DNA from: Bacillus sp. NEB1478
GTDB taxonomy: Bacteria; Bacillota; Bacilli; Bacillales; Fictibacillaceae
Assembly (NCBI RefSeq): GCF_031582965.1
Contig: NZ_CP134049.1
Span: 3,720,001-3,784,000, forward strand
Length of the DNA stretch: 64,000 nt
Direction of reading: 5' to 3'
Part shown: piece after piece, positions 16,393-24,263 of the stretch
Numbering within the stretch: the first letter of the stretch is position 1
How the letters are laid out: the number at the start of each line of letters is the position of its first letter
Notes under the pieces: model-generated
What the model was told of the DNA's origin: nothing
Seen by the model: only the letters and a program-made list of their open reading frames with translations
Databases searched by the model: none
Translations under genes and position numbers: made by a program

Positions 16393-18840
16393 GTGGGAAA
16401 AAGAACAGAGCTCCGTCAAAGAAAAAAACAATCCCTTTGGATTCGTCGAACTGCCCTTGTAACATTACTATTTTTTCTTTCCAGCATTACATTCGGCGGT
16501 GCTATGATATATGCCTATGTTAACGGAACTCCTAAATTAACAAAAGAGGCCCTGCGCGATCCGCAATCATCCATGATTTATGATATGGACAATAAGTTCG
16601 TAACATATGTAACTGGGAAAGAACGTCGGGAATATGCGAAAATTGGAGAGATTCCTGAGCTTGTACAGCAAGCGTTTATCTCAACAGAAGATACTCGTTT
16701 TCGAGAACACTTCGGAATTGATGTTAAACGCATAGCCGGTGCAGCACTTGCAAACGTGAAAGATGGTTTTGGTGCCGAGGGTGCTAGTACAATCACGCAG
16801 CAAGTTGTTAAAAATAGTGTTTTATCATCAGATAAAACGATTAAACGTAAAATCCAAGAAGCTTATTTAGCAGTTAAACTAGAACAAAAATACTCAAAAG
16901 ATGAAATTCTTGAGATGTATTTAAATAAAATCTACTTTGGCAGCGGTGCCTATGGTGTAGCTACAGCATCAAAAACATACTTTAATAAGCCATTATCCGA
17001 TTTAACACCTGCAGAAGCCGCTTTGTTAGCTGGCCTTCCTCAAAGACCAAGCGGTTATGACCCTTTTCTTCATCCTAAACAAGCTGAAGAAAGACGAAAT
17101 ACGGTACTTCATTTAATGTACAAAAATGAAGCTATAACGAAAGAGGAAATGGATAAAGCCTTAAAAACACCTGTTACTGATTCACTCGTAAAAAACCAAG
17201 GAAACCGTCTAAAATATGAATCTTTTATTCAGCAAGTGATTAAAGAACTGAAGAAAAAAGGTGTTTCTGAACCAGCAATCTATGAAGGCGGATTAAAAAT
17301 ATACACAACACTCGATCCAAAAGCACAATCACATACAGAAAAAGTGCTGGCAACAGACGAATTTGTAAAATACCCTAGCGACAAATTTAAAGCGGGTGTA
17401 GCGCTGCTCGATACAAAGACTGGAGCTATCCGGGCGATCGGCGGAAACCGCACAACTAATAAAGATGATGTAATAGGCGGCTTTAACTATGCTACTGATA
17501 TAGAAAGACAGCCTGGATCGACGATTAAACCCATCCTTGATTATGGTCCTGCTATTGATCAGTTAAAGTACCCAACATATAAACAAATCAAAGATGAAAA
17601 ATTAGAAATTGGAGATTGGGAAGTCAACAACTGGGATGATGAATTTCATGGAGAAATCTCAATGAGAGAAGCCCTTGTTAACTCTTACAATATTCCTGCT
17701 ATCAAAACCTTTATGGAGGTAGGATCTAAGAATGCAGTCGGTTTCGCCGACAAACTAGGCATCCATATTGAAAATGCTACACCTGCATATGCAATAGGCG
17801 GGTTTAGCCGCGGACCGTCACCGTTAGAAATTGCCGGTGCATACACAGCATTCGGTAATAAAGGAATATATCATGAACCTACTACTCTAAGAAAAGTTGT
17901 ATTCACAGACGGCTATGAAAAAACATATGAATCAAAACCTGTTGCTGCCATGCATGATTACACTGCTTACATGATTACAGATATGCTTAAAGACGTTGTT
18001 GAACGAGGAACTGGAACATTGGCTGCCATACCGGGACTTGAAGTTGCTGGTAAAACTGGCACAACAAACATGCCAGAAGGAGTAGATATTGAGAAAGGTT
18101 CAAGTGATTCGTGGTTTGCCGGATATACAACTAACTATACTGCAGCTGTCTGGACTGGTTATGACAAAACAACTAGTGAACAATACTTAACACCAGAAGA
18201 CCAAAAGATTGCTAAATATATCTTTAAATCTATCGTATCTGAAGTTTCTAAAGATAAGAAAACGGCTGGATTCGAACAGCCCAAGTCCGTTGATGAGATT
18301 TATGTAAATAAAGAAACTGGATACATTTCAAAAGATAAGAACAGCTCTAATGTGACAAGAGAATTAATTGTTAAAGGAACTTCAACGAAAGAGCTTGTAA
18401 AACCAGTAAAAGAAAGAAAGGCAAAAACGACCAATACAGATAAAGACAAAGTGAATAATAAGGACAAGGACAAGAACAAAGAGAAAGAGAAAAACAAAGA
18501 GAAAGAAAATGATAAAAAAACAGATAAAGACGAGAAAACCGATGATGATAACGGCTCAGGCGATAAACCGCCAGTAGTTGAACCTGGAAATCCAGATGAA
18601 CCTGATAATCCAGATGATCCAGGAACAACGGATCCACCGCCGCCAACTGATGATGATAATCCCGATGATCCAGGAACAGATCCAGATAACCCTGATGACC
18701 CTGGGACAGATCCAGGAACAACAGATCCACCGCCAACAACAGGGGAAACGAACGGAACAACTACAGGTACTACTGGAACTACCGGAACGACAGGTACAAC
18801 GAACACATCAGATACAACTTCTAAATCTCCTGAAAATTAA
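16393..18840 (+). CDS. Class A penicillin-binding protein with long low-complexity C-terminal tail
   Basis: An 815-residue bifunctional peptidoglycan synthase anchored by an N-terminal membrane segment (residues 20-42). The GT51 glycosyltransferase shows STEDTRFREHFGID (E99) and GASTITQQ; the transpeptidase shows SxxK as GSTIKP (S376, K379), SYN (S431-N433) and KTGTTN (K554). Residues from about 668 on are a linker rich first in Lys/Glu/Asp, then in repeated Pro-Asp-Asn blocks and finally Gly-Thr repeats; the tail is encoded by imperfect DNA repeats. Extended tails also occur in Bacillus PonA. It has its own terminator and no recU neighbour, so it is not in the usual ponA position. GTG start at 16393 follows AAAGGAAG. 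Confidence 0.92.
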   Translation: MGKRTELRQRKKQSLWIRRTALVTLLFFLSSITFGGAMIYAYVNGTPKLTKEALRDPQSSMIYDMDNKFVTYVTGKERREYAKIGEIPELVQQAFISTEDTRFREHFGIDVKRIAGAALANVKDGFGAEGASTITQQVVKNSVLSSDKTIKRKIQEAYLAVKLEQKYSKDEILEMYLNKIYFGSGAYGVATASKTYFNKPLSDLTPAEAALLAGLPQRPSGYDPFLHPKQAEERRNTVLHLMYKNEAITKEEMDKALKTPVTDSLVKNQGNRLKYESFIQQVIKELKKKGVSEPAIYEGGLKIYTTLDPKAQSHTEKVLATDEFVKYPSDKFKAGVALLDTKTGAIRAIGGNRTTNKDDVIGGFNYATDIERQPGSTIKPILDYGPAIDQLKYPTYKQIKDEKLEIGDWEVNNWDDEFHGEISMREALVNSYNIPAIKTFMEVGSKNAVGFADKLGIHIENATPAYAIGGFSRGPSPLEIAGAYTAFGNKGIYHEPTTLRKVVFTDGYEKTYESKPVAAMHDYTAYMITDMLKDVVERGTGTLAAIPGLEVAGKTGTTNMPEGVDIEKGSSDSWFAGYTTNYTAAVWTGYDKTTSEQYLTPEDQKIAKYIFKSIVSEVSKDKKTAGFEQPKSVDEIYVNKETGYISKDKNSSNVTRELIVKGTSTKELVKPVKERKAKTTNTDKDKVNNKDKDKNKEKEKNKEKENDKKTDKDEKTDDDNGSGDKPPVVEPGNPDEPDNPDDPGTTDPPPPTDDDNPDDPGTDPDNPDDPGTDPGTTDPPPTTGETNGTTTGTTGTTGTTGTTNTSDTTSKSPEN
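18592..18825 (+). repeat. In-frame imperfect tandem repeats in the PBP tail
   Basis: Recurring units encode blocks such as NPDDPGT and DPGTTDPPP, followed by Thr-Gly-Thr-Thr runs. Length variation between strains would be expected here. Confidence 0.75.
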
Positions 18841-18850
18841 TACGAAAAAA

Positions 18851-18884
18851 GTAACCCGCGAATAATGTCGGGTTACTTTTTTAT
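18851..18884. terminator. Bidirectional terminator between PBP and DinB genes
   Basis: GTAACCCG/CGGGTTAC stem, 10-base loop, followed by TTTTTT on the plus strand and preceded by AAAAAA, so it can serve both convergent genes. Confidence 0.85.
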
Positions 18885-18930
18885 TTCCTAAGATAATTTC
18901 CGGGGAAATTCGACTTCATTTCCCATTTGT

Positions 18931-19419
18931 TTACACTTCTTGCTTGTGTATATCGATTCCTTTAAATAAAAGAAATTCTTCAATCTGTGATTGGTGATGC
19001 TGATCATGTTCTACAAGACCCTCTATATACTCCGATAATGTTACAACACCTTTTCCTAGCTCGATTTTTCTTTCCCATATTGGAGCAGGCACTTCTTCGA
19101 GCATTTTCGCAACAAAAAATCGACACTCTACTACTTCATGGATTAATTCATTCTTTGATATTCCAGATCTCGCCTCATCTGCAGCATTTTTATTTATTTC
19201 CTCTGGGTCAAAATTTTTATTTGTTAATTCGGTACCGTTGATGAAGTACTCCACTCTTTCATTCCACACGAAATTATCCCATGCCTTTATATGGGAAACG
19301 ATCTCGCCAACTGACCATTTTCCTTCTTTTATCTCAACAAGCCAATATTCTTCTGGCATCCTTTTTATTGTTTCTAGCCACTTTGTAAAATTTTTATATT
19401 TAACTATTACTTCATTCAC
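18931..19419 (-). CDS. DinB/DfsB family protein
   Basis: A 162-residue four-helix-bundle protein of the DinB superfamily (mostly metal-binding, often thiol-transfer or detoxification related). The three metal-ligand histidines are visible: one in [14 protein letters not shown] and two in [12 protein letters not shown]. The start is the GTG at 19419, chosen for its TTGGAGG ribosome site; the longer frame upstream has no support. It is convergent with the PBP gene and shares its terminator. Substrate unknown. Confidence 0.8.
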   Translation of the reverse strand: MNEVIVKYKNFTKWLETIKRMPEEYWLVEIKEGKWSVGEIVSHIKAWDNFVWNERVEYFINGTELTNKNFDPEEINKNAADEARSGISKNELIHEVVECRFFVAKMLEEVPAPIWERKIELGKGVVTLSEYIEGLVEHDQHHQSQIEEFLLFKGIDIHKQEV

Positions 19420-19474
19420 CTTACATTCCTCCAATTTTATTAACTTTTTTAAGAAAACATAGGGTTTTGTCCCT

Positions 19475-19501
19475 GTCACTCCTTCTCTTGGGACATACAC
19501 T
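19475..19501 (+). promoter_or_regulatory. Possible sporulation sigma (E/K-type) promoter of the YjcZ-like gene
   Basis: CATACACT at 19494-19501 matches the sigma-E -10 consensus, with GTCACT 14 bases earlier as a plausible -35. It sits 44 bases before the YjcZ-like start. Fits a sporulation gene but is a single-site match. Confidence 0.4.
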
Positions 19502-19544
19502 GTATGGAAAGCAAATGGCACAAGAACGAAGGAGGAATTACAGC

Positions 19545-19718
19545 ATGTTTGGAAAAAAACAAAATCAACGTAACTGGGGTTATCAAGGTTATGGTTGCTG
19601 CAATCCGTGTGGCGGCTATGGCTATGGTGGTTATGGTGGTGGCAGCGGCGGCGCTTTTGCGATAATTGTCGTGCTCTTTATCCTTCTCATTATTATCGGT
19701 GCGTCGTTTACTAGATAA
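19545..19718 (+). CDS. YjcZ family small sporulation membrane protein
   Basis: A 57-residue protein. [19 protein letters not shown] is followed by a Gly-Tyr-rich stretch ([11 protein letters not shown]) and one C-terminal membrane helix ([18 protein letters not shown]). This pattern is that of YjcZ/SscA-type spore proteins. The start ATG at 19545 is chosen for its AAGGAGG site 9 bases upstream; the earlier in-frame ATG at 19467 has none. Possible sporulation promoter at 19475. A terminator follows. Confidence 0.85.
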   Translation: MFGKKQNQRNWGYQGYGCCNPCGGYGYGGYGGGSGGAFAIIVVLFILLIIIGASFTR

Positions 19719-19730
19719 CAGAAAGAAAAA

Positions 19731-19759
19731 GGCGAGAGTTCAGTCTCTTGCCTTTTTTT
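19731..19759 (+). terminator. Terminator of the YjcZ-like gene
   Basis: GGCGAGAG/CTCTTGCC stem with a 6-base loop and a T run. Confidence 0.8.
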
Positions 19760-19883
19760 ATTTACATTATCAGAAAAGTATAAATTTTTAAGAGGCTGAT
19801 GTTCGACGCAGCAACATGTTAAAGTCGTTAGTATAAGTACAACTAGGGCTGACAGAAAAGGATTGTCGTCAGCCAAGTTTTCT

Positions 19884-20885
19884 TTATCCGGTTCTTTGAT
19901 CTGATATAAAAGTAAATGAAACATGGCTAGGAAGCGGCTGTTTATTGTTCTTTTCGATTCTCTTGCCTCTTTTCCTGCCAGTTATTTGGTAAGTTGCCCT
20001 TTTTAAACCTTCAGCCATAAAGTTAAAAGCTAAAATCACTAGGGCAAAGCTCATTACCGGAAAAAACACCAGCCATGGTGCAAGTTTAAGCTGATAATAA
20101 TAAGTTCCTAACAAACCTGACCATTCATTAGAATTAGATGCCGGTATCATGAACTCCATTGCGAATTCACGCATTGTCGTCCCGCCAATAAAAATCTGCA
20201 ATATTCCCAAATGTGCCAGTAAGAGAAGAACGGCAATGACTTGCTGTACATAGATCAAAATCAGTTTCGGCCATAAGTGAGGCATAATATGTTTCCACAA
20301 GATCCTTAATCGGCTGCTGCCTATTAACTTTGCGCTTGTAATAAATTCTTCCCGCTCTATTAAACTGATTTCTTCTTTAATGAGTATCGCTGTGTTGGGG
20401 ACGGCGATCAGTACGATAAAAAACATTTCGAAAAATACTTTTTCCCAAAATGTAATTACCTCCGCTTTCATAATGGGTCCCACTATAAAGAAGATAAGAA
20501 GAGCTGCTGGCACATAATAAAAGGATTGTGATAAGCCTTTAATAATTGAGATCGTCCTCCCGAGCCATACTAGCAAAATGCCCCCAAAGAATGATAAGGC
20601 TACTCTTAGCAAGCTTGCTAAAAAGGCAATCCCTAATGTATATTTCGCTCCAGAAACGAGTTGGAAAAACAAATCGACTCCCATTCTGTCACTGCCAAAC
20701 CAATATTTACTAGACGGTTCAAATGGTGCCTTATCAAAAGGAGTTCCTTCTGCGTTATACATATATTGATCCTCATAAATTTTGTTATCCATTATAAATT
20801 GATGATAAAAACTAAATAATAGTATTCCCGCGACAAAAAGGAATCCAATAATAAAAAATGGCTCTTTCCAAATATTCCTTATCAT
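19884..20885 (-). CDS. ABC transporter permease (OppC/DppC-like), orphan
   Basis: A 333-residue inner-membrane permease of the peptide/nickel (OppBC) type with six or so membrane segments. The characteristic N-terminal FGSDRMGVDLFFQL and the coupling-helix loop around EEFITSAKLIGSSRLRILWKHIMPHLWP (EAA motif) are present. The start overlaps the stop of the other permease by four bases (ATGA), so they form one translation-coupled pair. No ATPase or solute-binding protein gene is adjacent, which is unusual: OppBC genes normally lie with them. Function therefore depends on components elsewhere. The substrate is unknown. Confidence 0.85.
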   Translation of the reverse strand: MIRNIWKEPFFIIGFLFVAGILLFSFYHQFIMDNKIYEDQYMYNAEGTPFDKAPFEPSSKYWFGSDRMGVDLFFQLVSGAKYTLGIAFLASLLRVALSFFGGILLVWLGRTISIIKGLSQSFYYVPAALLIFFIVGPIMKAEVITFWEKVFFEMFFIVLIAVPNTAILIKEEISLIEREEFITSAKLIGSSRLRILWKHIMPHLWPKLILIYVQQVIAVLLLLAHLGILQIFIGGTTMREFAMEFMIPASNSNEWSGLLGTYYYQLKLAPWLVFFPVMSFALVILAFNFMAEGLKRATYQITGRKRGKRIEKNNKQPLPSHVSFTFISDQRTG

Positions 20886-21745
20886 TTTTCACCAACCCAT
20901 TTATACGTTAAAATTCTGCCCGCTGTGAAAAATAAAAACATCGGTACAAACAATAAAATCATAGAAATGGTGAAAATGGCTGGTTCACCGTTCTCCCTAA
21001 CAAACGTGGTGATACCATAAATATTAAACAAGTATTCTACCATCAATAAATTAGAGAGCATAAACCATAAAATATTTCGCGACTGATGAAAAACACTTAG
21101 AAGTGTATTTGGGAGGACATGCCTCCAGAGAATTCTGAACCTGCTCAGTCCCTTACTTCTTGCCGTGTCGACATATAGCTTTCCTAGCTCATCCTCCATA
21201 TTCAATAGTAAAATCCTTAAGATTAGAAGTGTTGGGAGTACCGTTAAGCAAAAAGTCGGTACAAAATAAGTTTTTTGATCAGAAAAAGAAACGATTTCAA
21301 ATAAGAGAATGTTCGTTTTTTTGAAGAACCAAATGATAAAAAACTGCATGCCAATAGCGATCATGATGTCTGGTATGGATTCAAATACAAATGAAAAAAC
21401 ACGGATTTTTTCTGTAGCTCTCGGTGGAAGTGAAAAAATAAAAATAGCAAATAACAAAGCGAGGATCAGTGCGATAAAAAAAGCAGAAAATAAGATCGTT
21501 AAAGAGTAGCTGTAAATGGACCACAAATCTGGGAAGAGTGAGTATTGTCCTCCTCCGCCACTAGCAGTAAAATACATAAGTTCCGATGGATGCATAAGCT
21601 TGTTTAAAAGCTCTTTCACCCCATCGAAATATGTGCCGGCTTGAAAAGCCATTCCTTGAAACATAAAGGGAACCGAACCTAGTAAAACAATTCCTACAAT
21701 CGATAATATTAGTGACATCAAACTGTCTTTTACGATATACGGCAT
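20882..21745 (-). CDS. ABC transporter permease (OppB/DppB-like), orphan
   Basis: A 287-residue permease with a long N-terminal extracellular loop (GTYFDGVKELLNKLMHPSELM) and about six membrane segments. The EAA coupling motif is visible in YVDTARSKGLSRFRILWRHVLPN. It forms the translation-coupled heterodimer partner of 19884-20885. The upstream DUF4362 lipoprotein ends 14 bases before the ATG, so the three genes are one operon. The lack of a nearby binding protein and ATPase is noted; the lipoprotein is not a peptide-binding family. Confidence 0.85.
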   Translation of the reverse strand: MPYIVKDSLMSLILSIVGIVLLGSVPFMFQGMAFQAGTYFDGVKELLNKLMHPSELMYFTASGGGGQYSLFPDLWSIYSYSLTILFSAFFIALILALLFAIFIFSLPPRATEKIRVFSFVFESIPDIMIAIGMQFFIIWFFKKTNILLFEIVSFSDQKTYFVPTFCLTVLPTLLILRILLLNMEDELGKLYVDTARSKGLSRFRILWRHVLPNTLLSVFHQSRNILWFMLSNLLMVEYLFNIYGITTFVRENGEPAIFTISMILLFVPMFLFFTAGRILTYKWVGEK

Positions 21746-21759
21746 GACATCCCATCCCC

Positions 21760-22266
21760 CTATTTTTTTATCGTTTTTTTATATTCTTTACTGGCAAGCA
21801 CGTACTCTCTAATATTGTATTTTATCGCTAGTATCGTAGAAAGATCACCGTTACACCCATCCAATTGGAGACTCTCATTGCTTTCCCTTACATTCATACA
21901 TTCAATTTTACCCGTTGGCATGCCATAGCTCTTTTCATAATTCGTGAAAATCGTTTTATCTTTATTAATAAAATGCAGGTCACTCGTAGTCGATTTTCCT
22001 TGTTTATTAAAAACGGTTATCTGGACCTTACTTTCTTTTCCTTCATTTACATCATCTAAAAATGTGAACATGGGCTGCAGGTTTTCTGCTTTTACTGCTC
22101 CCGTTAATAATTCATTTGTTTTATCTGACTGGTTTTGAATAACGACATGGTTTTTTTTGATAGCATCCTTTACAGTAAACTCCGGTTTCTTTTCTGAATC
22201 CTGATCGGAGCAAGCCGCTAACGCGAATAATAAGATAACAATGCATAATCCCCATAATTTTTTCAA
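21760..22266 (-). CDS. DUF4362 lipoprotein
   Basis: A 168-residue lipoprotein. The TTG start at 22266 is chosen for its GGGGGA ribosome site and because it places the lipobox correctly: LKKLWGLCIVILLFALAACS, with Cys about residue 19. The mature part matches DUF4362: PMFTFLDDVNEGKESKVQITVF, and the closing YGMPTGKIECMN with a later Cys in LDGCNGD. DUF4362 proteins are secreted lipoproteins of unknown role. It heads the operon with the two permeases. Confidence 0.85.
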   Translation of the reverse strand: MKKLWGLCIVILLFALAACSDQDSEKKPEFTVKDAIKKNHVVIQNQSDKTNELLTGAVKAENLQPMFTFLDDVNEGKESKVQITVFNKQGKSTTSDLHFINKDKTIFTNYEKSYGMPTGKIECMNVRESNESLQLDGCNGDLSTILAIKYNIREYVLASKEYKKTIKK

Positions 22267-22360
22267 TATATATTCCCCCTTAATGTTAAGACGAACAAAC
22301 TGCAATTAGTTATTCGAAATTAGAAAAATTTACCTAATATTAATTTCTCTAGAAAATAAA

Positions 22361-22393
22361 AAAAGCCTCTCTTTTTTTCAAAAGAGAGACATT
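22361..22393 (-). terminator. Terminator of the PNPOx-like gene
   Basis: GTCTCTCTTTT/AAAAGAGAGGC stem (one G-T pair) with a GAAA loop, followed on the minus strand by TTTTTTT. Confidence 0.75.
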
Positions 22394-22396
22394 TGT

Positions 22397-22819
22397 TTAC
22401 AGTTCTAATGTTAACGGTGCATTTTCATCGCTATTCATCAGCCTTATGGATGATGGTTTAATTTTCAAAAGGATATAGTTCCGATCTTCTGGCCCGTTAA
22501 AATAATGAGACATTTGTTCAGACCAATATTTTTCTTTTAGAGCAATATCATCTTGGATAGTTGCGATGCCTTCTACTTCCAGATAAGAATCTCCGTAACC
22601 TTCGCCTTCATATCCAACTAATAAATGAACATTCGGATTTTCTTTAATTTCTTCTGCTTTATGAGTCTCAATACTCGTAGGCGTATAAAATGTGAGATCT
22701 TCGTGGAAAAACGTCATGTATCTAGAATGTGGTTTGTTCTGCTTTACGGTTGCAAGAACTCCAGTTTGTCTTTTCTCTAGTTCTTCTAGGACTTTATTCT
22801 TTAATTCTGCTTTATCCAT
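22397..22819 (-). CDS. Pyridoxamine 5'-phosphate oxidase-family (general stress protein 26-like) protein
   Basis: A 140-residue flavin-binding-fold protein of the PNPOx-like split-barrel family. Typical blocks are GVLATVKQNKPHSRYMTFF, ETHKAEEIKENPNVHLLVGYEGE and YLEVEGIATIQDD. ATG at 22819 has AAAGGAG 8 bases upstream; the GTG at 22828 overlaps it. Such proteins bind FMN or heme and act in stress responses, but the substrate is unknown. It stands as a single-gene unit between terminators. Confidence 0.85.
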   Translation of the reverse strand: MDKAELKNKVLEELEKRQTGVLATVKQNKPHSRYMTFFHEDLTFYTPTSIETHKAEEIKENPNVHLLVGYEGEGYGDSYLEVEGIATIQDDIALKEKYWSEQMSHYFNGPEDRNYILLKIKPSSIRLMNSDENAPLTLEL

Positions 22820-22907
22820 TTCTTCCACTCCTTTAAAGTTACTCTCTCTTAAATCTACCTTTTAGGATGGAATATAAAACATCTTGTTATGCATAAGCAT
22901 ATAATAA

Positions 22908-23357
22908 TTATTTCAATGCTTCCTTTTCTACAAGCTCCATAAAATCTTGTACTACTTTATTGTTGTTTTTGTCCCCTGCTATTTTTAATAATACTCTGCC
23001 TAAAAAATTTATCCCTTTGTTTTGCCCTTTATAAATAAATCTCGTACTGTTTTCATCTACTTTAATCAATGTAAAAGCCGCTTCCACTTCAAATGCTTTT
23101 CCGAGTGTGAACTCCATTTTTTTATGTTTTTTCGAATCTGTATTTTCATATTCCGTATATTCTACAATATATGTCTCGACTCTCTTGCCCTCTCTATATT
23201 TTTGTTCATAGGTTGAACCTATTACACCTTCTTTTATTTCAAGCGGTTTATGATCTACAACATTAGGCATGATTCTCTGAAGATTACGATCTTCAAACAG
23301 CTCCCACACTTTGTCTATTTGAACGGGTATTACTTTCTCTTCACTCCATGTAATCAT
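22908..23357 (-). CDS. SRPBCC (START-like/polyketide cyclase) family protein
   Basis: A 149-residue ligand-binding-fold protein. WSEEKVIPVQIDKVWELFEDRNL at the start, VETYIVEYTEYEN and AAFTLIKVDENSTRFIYKG in the middle follow the helix-grip pattern. ATG at 23357 sits two bases after the MerR stop codon, with AGGGGA as ribosome site, so it is cotranscribed and probably regulated with the MerR gene. Ligand unknown. Confidence 0.8.
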   Translation of the reverse strand: MITWSEEKVIPVQIDKVWELFEDRNLQRIMPNVVDHKPLEIKEGVIGSTYEQKYREGKRVETYIVEYTEYENTDSKKHKKMEFTLGKAFEVEAAFTLIKVDENSTRFIYKGQNKGINFLGRVLLKIAGDKNNNKVVQDFMELVEKEALK

Positions 23358-23359
23358 TC

Positions 23360-23701
23360 TTATTTCCCCTCTTTTCCCCATTGTAAAAATTGCTCGATTT
23401 CATCCATCGTGCTATTCAGTGCACTTATCTTTTTTTCAATATCCTGTTTCTTGTTCACTAAAATTCTCTCCAGATTCTCAAAAGATTCATCTTCTATAAC
23501 TGTTTTCATCTCTTGTATCGTAAAATTGAATTTACGCAAACTTACAAGAATCATCGCAACCAAGTAAGATCCATTATCATAGTATCTGTAGTTATTTCGG
23601 CGGTCTATGAATGCAGGTTCTAATAACTTCACCTCAGCATAATACCTCAATGTCTCCTTGCTCAATCCAGTCATTTGTGAAAACTCACTCACTTTATACA
23701 T
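23360..23701 (-). CDS. MerR family transcriptional regulator
   Basis: A 113-residue one-component regulator. The winged helix reads YKVSEFSQMTGLSKETLRYYAEVKLLEPAF followed by NNYRYYDNG. A dimer helix of heptad character follows (ILVNKKQDIEKKISALNSTMDEIEQF). There is no cysteine cluster for metals, so it is a small-molecule or stress type. It heads the pair with the SRPBCC gene, two bases apart, which is likely its target. Confidence 0.88.
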   Translation of the reverse strand: MYKVSEFSQMTGLSKETLRYYAEVKLLEPAFIDRRNNYRYYDNGSYLVAMILVSLRKFNFTIQEMKTVIEDESFENLERILVNKKQDIEKKISALNSTMDEIEQFLQWGKEGK

Positions 23702-23889
23702 GTTACATCACCACCTGCAAATTCATCATAAACCGTGTTGTGCACAACAAGGTCAACAACTTTTTTCAAATGAATACTTATCACATTCTTTATAGAAACC
23801 TGTCATTCCTTTTTAAGATTACTATTAATACACAAAAGGGATTTGCTCAAACTAAAAGAAATATTAAAATGAATAGGGAGGAATTGAAA

Positions 23890-24213
23890 ATGAAGTTTAA
23901 TGATTACGAGGATTTTTGGCCATTTTATCTTTCTCAGCATAGCAAGCCCTCGACAAGAGCCTGGCATTTCGTTGGCACATCGTTTGTATTCATCTTTATC
24001 CTGCTCGCTATTTTGAGCAGTTTGTGGTTTCTTTTGCTGGCGCCTGTTGTAGCATACGGAATCGCTTGGTTTAGCCATTTCTTTATTGAAGGGAATAAAC
24101 CTGCTACATTCGGTCATCCGTTTTGGTCACTTCGAGCAGATTTTCGTATGTATCGTTTAATCCTTTTTGGGCAGTTAGATAAAGAAATGAATAAGTTATC
24201 AAAAAGAATGTAA
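23890..24213 (+). CDS. DUF962 (Mpo1/YGL010w-like) membrane protein
   Basis: A 107-residue protein with two or three membrane segments. Opening FNDYEDFWPFYLSQHSKPSTRAWHFVG and later GIAWFSHFFIEGNKPATFGHPFWSLRADFRM are the conserved DUF962 blocks, with the histidines that Mpo1 uses to bind iron. The start ATG at 23890 is chosen for its GGGAGG site; earlier in-frame ATGs lack one. Yeast Mpo1 is a 2-hydroxy fatty acid dioxygenase; the bacterial role is unproven. Divergent from the MerR gene. Confidence 0.85.
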   Translation: MKFNDYEDFWPFYLSQHSKPSTRAWHFVGTSFVFIFILLAILSSLWFLLLAPVVAYGIAWFSHFFIEGNKPATFGHPFWSLRADFRMYRLILFGQLDKEMNKLSKRM

Positions 24214-24220
24214 ATCACGA

Positions 24221-24258
24221 AAAAACTCATCCTTAATTTTAAAAGATGAGTTTTTGTT
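24221..24258. terminator. Terminator between DUF962 and yerD
   Basis: AAAAACTCATC/GATGAGTTTTT stem with a 13-base loop. Convergent genes on both sides can share it. Confidence 0.8.
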
Positions 24259-24263
24259 TTATC

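Noticed and set aside
18300..18806. Minus-strand frame of 168 residues opposite the PBP tail
   Set aside because: It is the complement of low-complexity repeats, has no ribosome site, and consists of Val/Ser/Phe repeats only.
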